Shown here piece by piece: positions 62,557 through 63,728 of a DNA stretch of 63,728 nt (position 1 is the stretch's first letter; each line of letters opens with the position of its first letter). A program made the position numbers and the translations under genes. The stretch comes from Ochrobactrum sp. CM-21-5 (GTDB lineage: Bacteria; Pseudomonadota; Alphaproteobacteria; Rhizobiales; Rhizobiaceae), in contig NZ_JACLZJ010000011.1 in NCBI RefSeq assembly GCF_014253075.1, positions 1-63,728 of the forward strand, given 5' to 3'. The notes beneath the pieces are model-generated. The model did not search any database. It was not told the origin of the DNA and saw only the letters and a list, made by a program, of their open reading frames with translations.

Positions 62557-62918
62557 TGCCACTCCCATGACGACACGAAGTATCCGATGACAACCACGGC
62601 AATAATGATGAACCACCAAACCAGATAGGCATGGCCTTCCCGCATCTGCGCAGTTCCTCTTTCGGGTTGCGCTTCTTCCTCAGGCGCCCATTCGCGCATA
62701 CCGGATGCCTGGCTGGAGGCGTTGTTGTCGTCGGCTTTTGTGGATCGCGGCGCGCATTTCACAGCAGCGATCTGGGAATTGCCCCCTGCTTCCGCATCTG
62801 TTTCCATGGGTGCCGCCGCGGGATCGAAACCCGGTACCTTATCACCGGTTTCGCCCCGTTGGATGGCGCCCCTTGCGCGGGCGCCTGCGCTTTTATTCGG
62901 TGAAACTGTCTTCATCAT
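62553..62918 (-). CDS. Small tail-anchored membrane protein
   Basis: 121 residues from ATG 62918 (MMKTVSPNKSAGARARGAIQ). A long hydrophilic, likely disordered region precedes one C-terminal helix (YLVWWFIIIAVVVIGYFV) and SSWEWQ. It overlaps the next membrane protein by ATGA, so the two are coupled and may interact. No family is recognised. Confidence 0.7.
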   Translation of the reverse strand: MMKTVSPNKSAGARARGAIQRGETGDKVPGFDPAAAPMETDAEAGGNSQIAAVKCAPRSTKADDNNASSQASGMREWAPEEEAQPERGTAQMREGHAYLVWWFIIIAVVVIGYFVSSWEWQ

Positions 62919-62978
62919 CTCGGGCCTTCCGATTCCAACGGCGGGACAGGCCAATTGTTCCGCAAGTTTTCGCCGTCG

Positions 62979-63422
62979 CTATTTTGCTGGGTCGATCAGT
63001 GCAATGCCGAATTCGGGGTGGAAGGTGCGCCGCATCGTGCTGGCGTTCTCGGTCAGGATCACCTCAAGCGTAGGCCGCACAAAAGCTTCGATCAGGTGCC
63101 CGCCCCTCGCCTCGCCGCTACGCATCCCCAAAACCGCGTGCAGATGCACCCCCGACCTGCCCTTGTCATCCAGCGCGCAATCACCGAGCAGGCTCAGGAC
63201 TTCGCATTGTTCCTCGACGGGGATATGCTCATATTCCTGCCGCTCCAGATCGAAAAATCCAAGCATCGCGCCACGGAACGCTCCAATGGCGCTGATCGAA
63301 GCCGCCGTGATCTCCTGTTCGCGAACAAACTTCGTAATCGCTCCAATCACTTCTTCTTCCGCCGCAAGTATCGCGACGAAGACACGCTGATCTTCCGTTT
63401 CTGCAAGCAATTTGAATTGCAC
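62979..63422 (-). CDS. PPC (DUF296) domain protein
   Basis: A 147-residue protein of the plant-and-prokaryote-conserved domain family. It has ITKFVREQEITAASISAIGAFRGAMLGFFDLERQEYEHIPVEEQCEVLSLLGDCAL, then GRSGVHLHAVLGMRSGEARGGHLIEAFVRPTLEVILTE. The His residues HLHAVL and GGH form the metal-like site of the trimeric fold. In prokaryotes the role is unclear; a nucleotide or DNA-related role is proposed. It starts the leftward set of small genes upstream of ku-ligD. Confidence 0.88.
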   Translation of the reverse strand: MQFKLLAETEDQRVFVAILAAEEEVIGAITKFVREQEITAASISAIGAFRGAMLGFFDLERQEYEHIPVEEQCEVLSLLGDCALDDKGRSGVHLHAVLGMRSGEARGGHLIEAFVRPTLEVILTENASTMRRTFHPEFGIALIDPAK

Positions 63423-63640
63423 TTTCCGCTTCCTCCATCTCGATTACAGAACCAATGGCAAGGGAAAAGGTTTCAATTTCTCGGGACGCTATGGTCCGGC
63501 AAAAAGTAAGTTCGGCTTCTTGGATCGAAACAATATCGCATCTGAAAAGTTGGGGCGTCAGTTTCAACAGACGGAGGCACTGGACTTCCCCTTCAAAAGT
63601 GGAGGGCTTCTGTTAGATAAGACTGACAGGAGACATAGAG

Positions 63641-63728
63641 TTGAAGCAGCGAGAATTTACAGAAGAGTTCAAACGCGAAGCCGTTCGGATTTTAACGACG
63701 AGTGGTCGAAGCATTTCATCGGTTGCCG
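63641..63728 (+). CDS. IS3-family orfA transposase, cut by the window end
   Basis: TTG 63641, 7 bases after AGGAGA, opens MKQREFTEEFKREAVRILTT followed by SGRSISSVA at the edge, the standard N-terminal helix of IS3-family OrfA. The left terminal repeat probably lies near TGGACTTCCCC at about 63581. The element differs from both IS3 remnants at 26.3-28.6 kb. Confidence 0.85.
   Translation, partial: MKQREFTEEFKREAVRILTTSGRSISSVA

Noticed and set aside
1..63728. CRISPR arrays, tRNA, rRNA and riboswitches
   Set aside because: No regularly spaced repeats, no cloverleaf-like or rRNA-like sequence, and no recognisable riboswitch core were seen on either strand.

Overview
The window reads as chromosome or megaplasmid DNA of an alphaproteobacterium of the Hyphomicrobiales, most like Brucella/Ochrobactrum. 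This is inferred from gene content: an Aap-type amino-acid ABC system, pseudoazurin, IorAB-like molybdoenzymes, two Ku proteins with LigD, and many solute-binding proteins. No rRNA, tRNA or CRISPR array was seen. The organism call is an inference, not a match.

Layout. 1-6.5 kb: a dipeptide/oligopeptide-type ABC transporter (SBP, two permeases, two ATPases) ending in an SMP-30 lactonase, coupled by ATGA overlaps from the first permease to the lactonase. 6.8-14.7 kb: a molybdenum hydroxylase island with two divergent Tat-exported large subunits, one [2Fe-2S] subunit, pseudoazurin, a LysR regulator and an XdhC-like maturation factor. 14.8-24.4 kb: an IS6 scar, then a MarR/HpaR-like regulator and two divergent operons. 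The leftward operon holds an amino-acid ABC importer, a class V aminotransferase and HpaF. The rightward operon holds an HpaG-like protein, HpaH and HpaI. A perfect 16-bp palindrome lies between them. Together they form the lower homoprotocatechuate-type pathway without the ring-cleaving steps.

24.7-34.6 kb is accessory DNA: a SnoaL-like protein, a LysR, an IS graveyard (IS3 and IS6 pieces, one intact 884-bp IS6 element without target duplication, a beheaded ABC ATPase, a beheaded IS3 copy and a solute-binding gene cut by it), a tautomerase/SDR/LysR set, and an IS91-family element with a broken integrase. 34.6-40.9 kb holds small enzymes (two metallo-beta-lactamase-fold proteins, an isochorismatase-like hydrolase, a GlxA-type regulator, an alpha/beta hydrolase) and two decayed genes.

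41.0-48.7 kb looks like a CueR-controlled copper regulon. Four near-identical MerR-family promoters (TTGACC, 19-bp spacer, -10) face an RND efflux operon, a glutaredoxin/ferredoxin-reductase/58-aa operon, copZ with a possible 44-aa Met/His-rich protein, and a collapsed copA that overlaps cueR. 48.9-55.7 kb: an aldo/keto reductase, a demethylase-type flavoprotein, a TRAP transporter and a GntR regulator. 56.3-63.4 kb: a DNA-repair island with topoisomerase IB, Ku, LigD and a second Ku, followed by small stress-type genes and a PPC/DUF296 protein. The window ends inside an IS3-family orfA.
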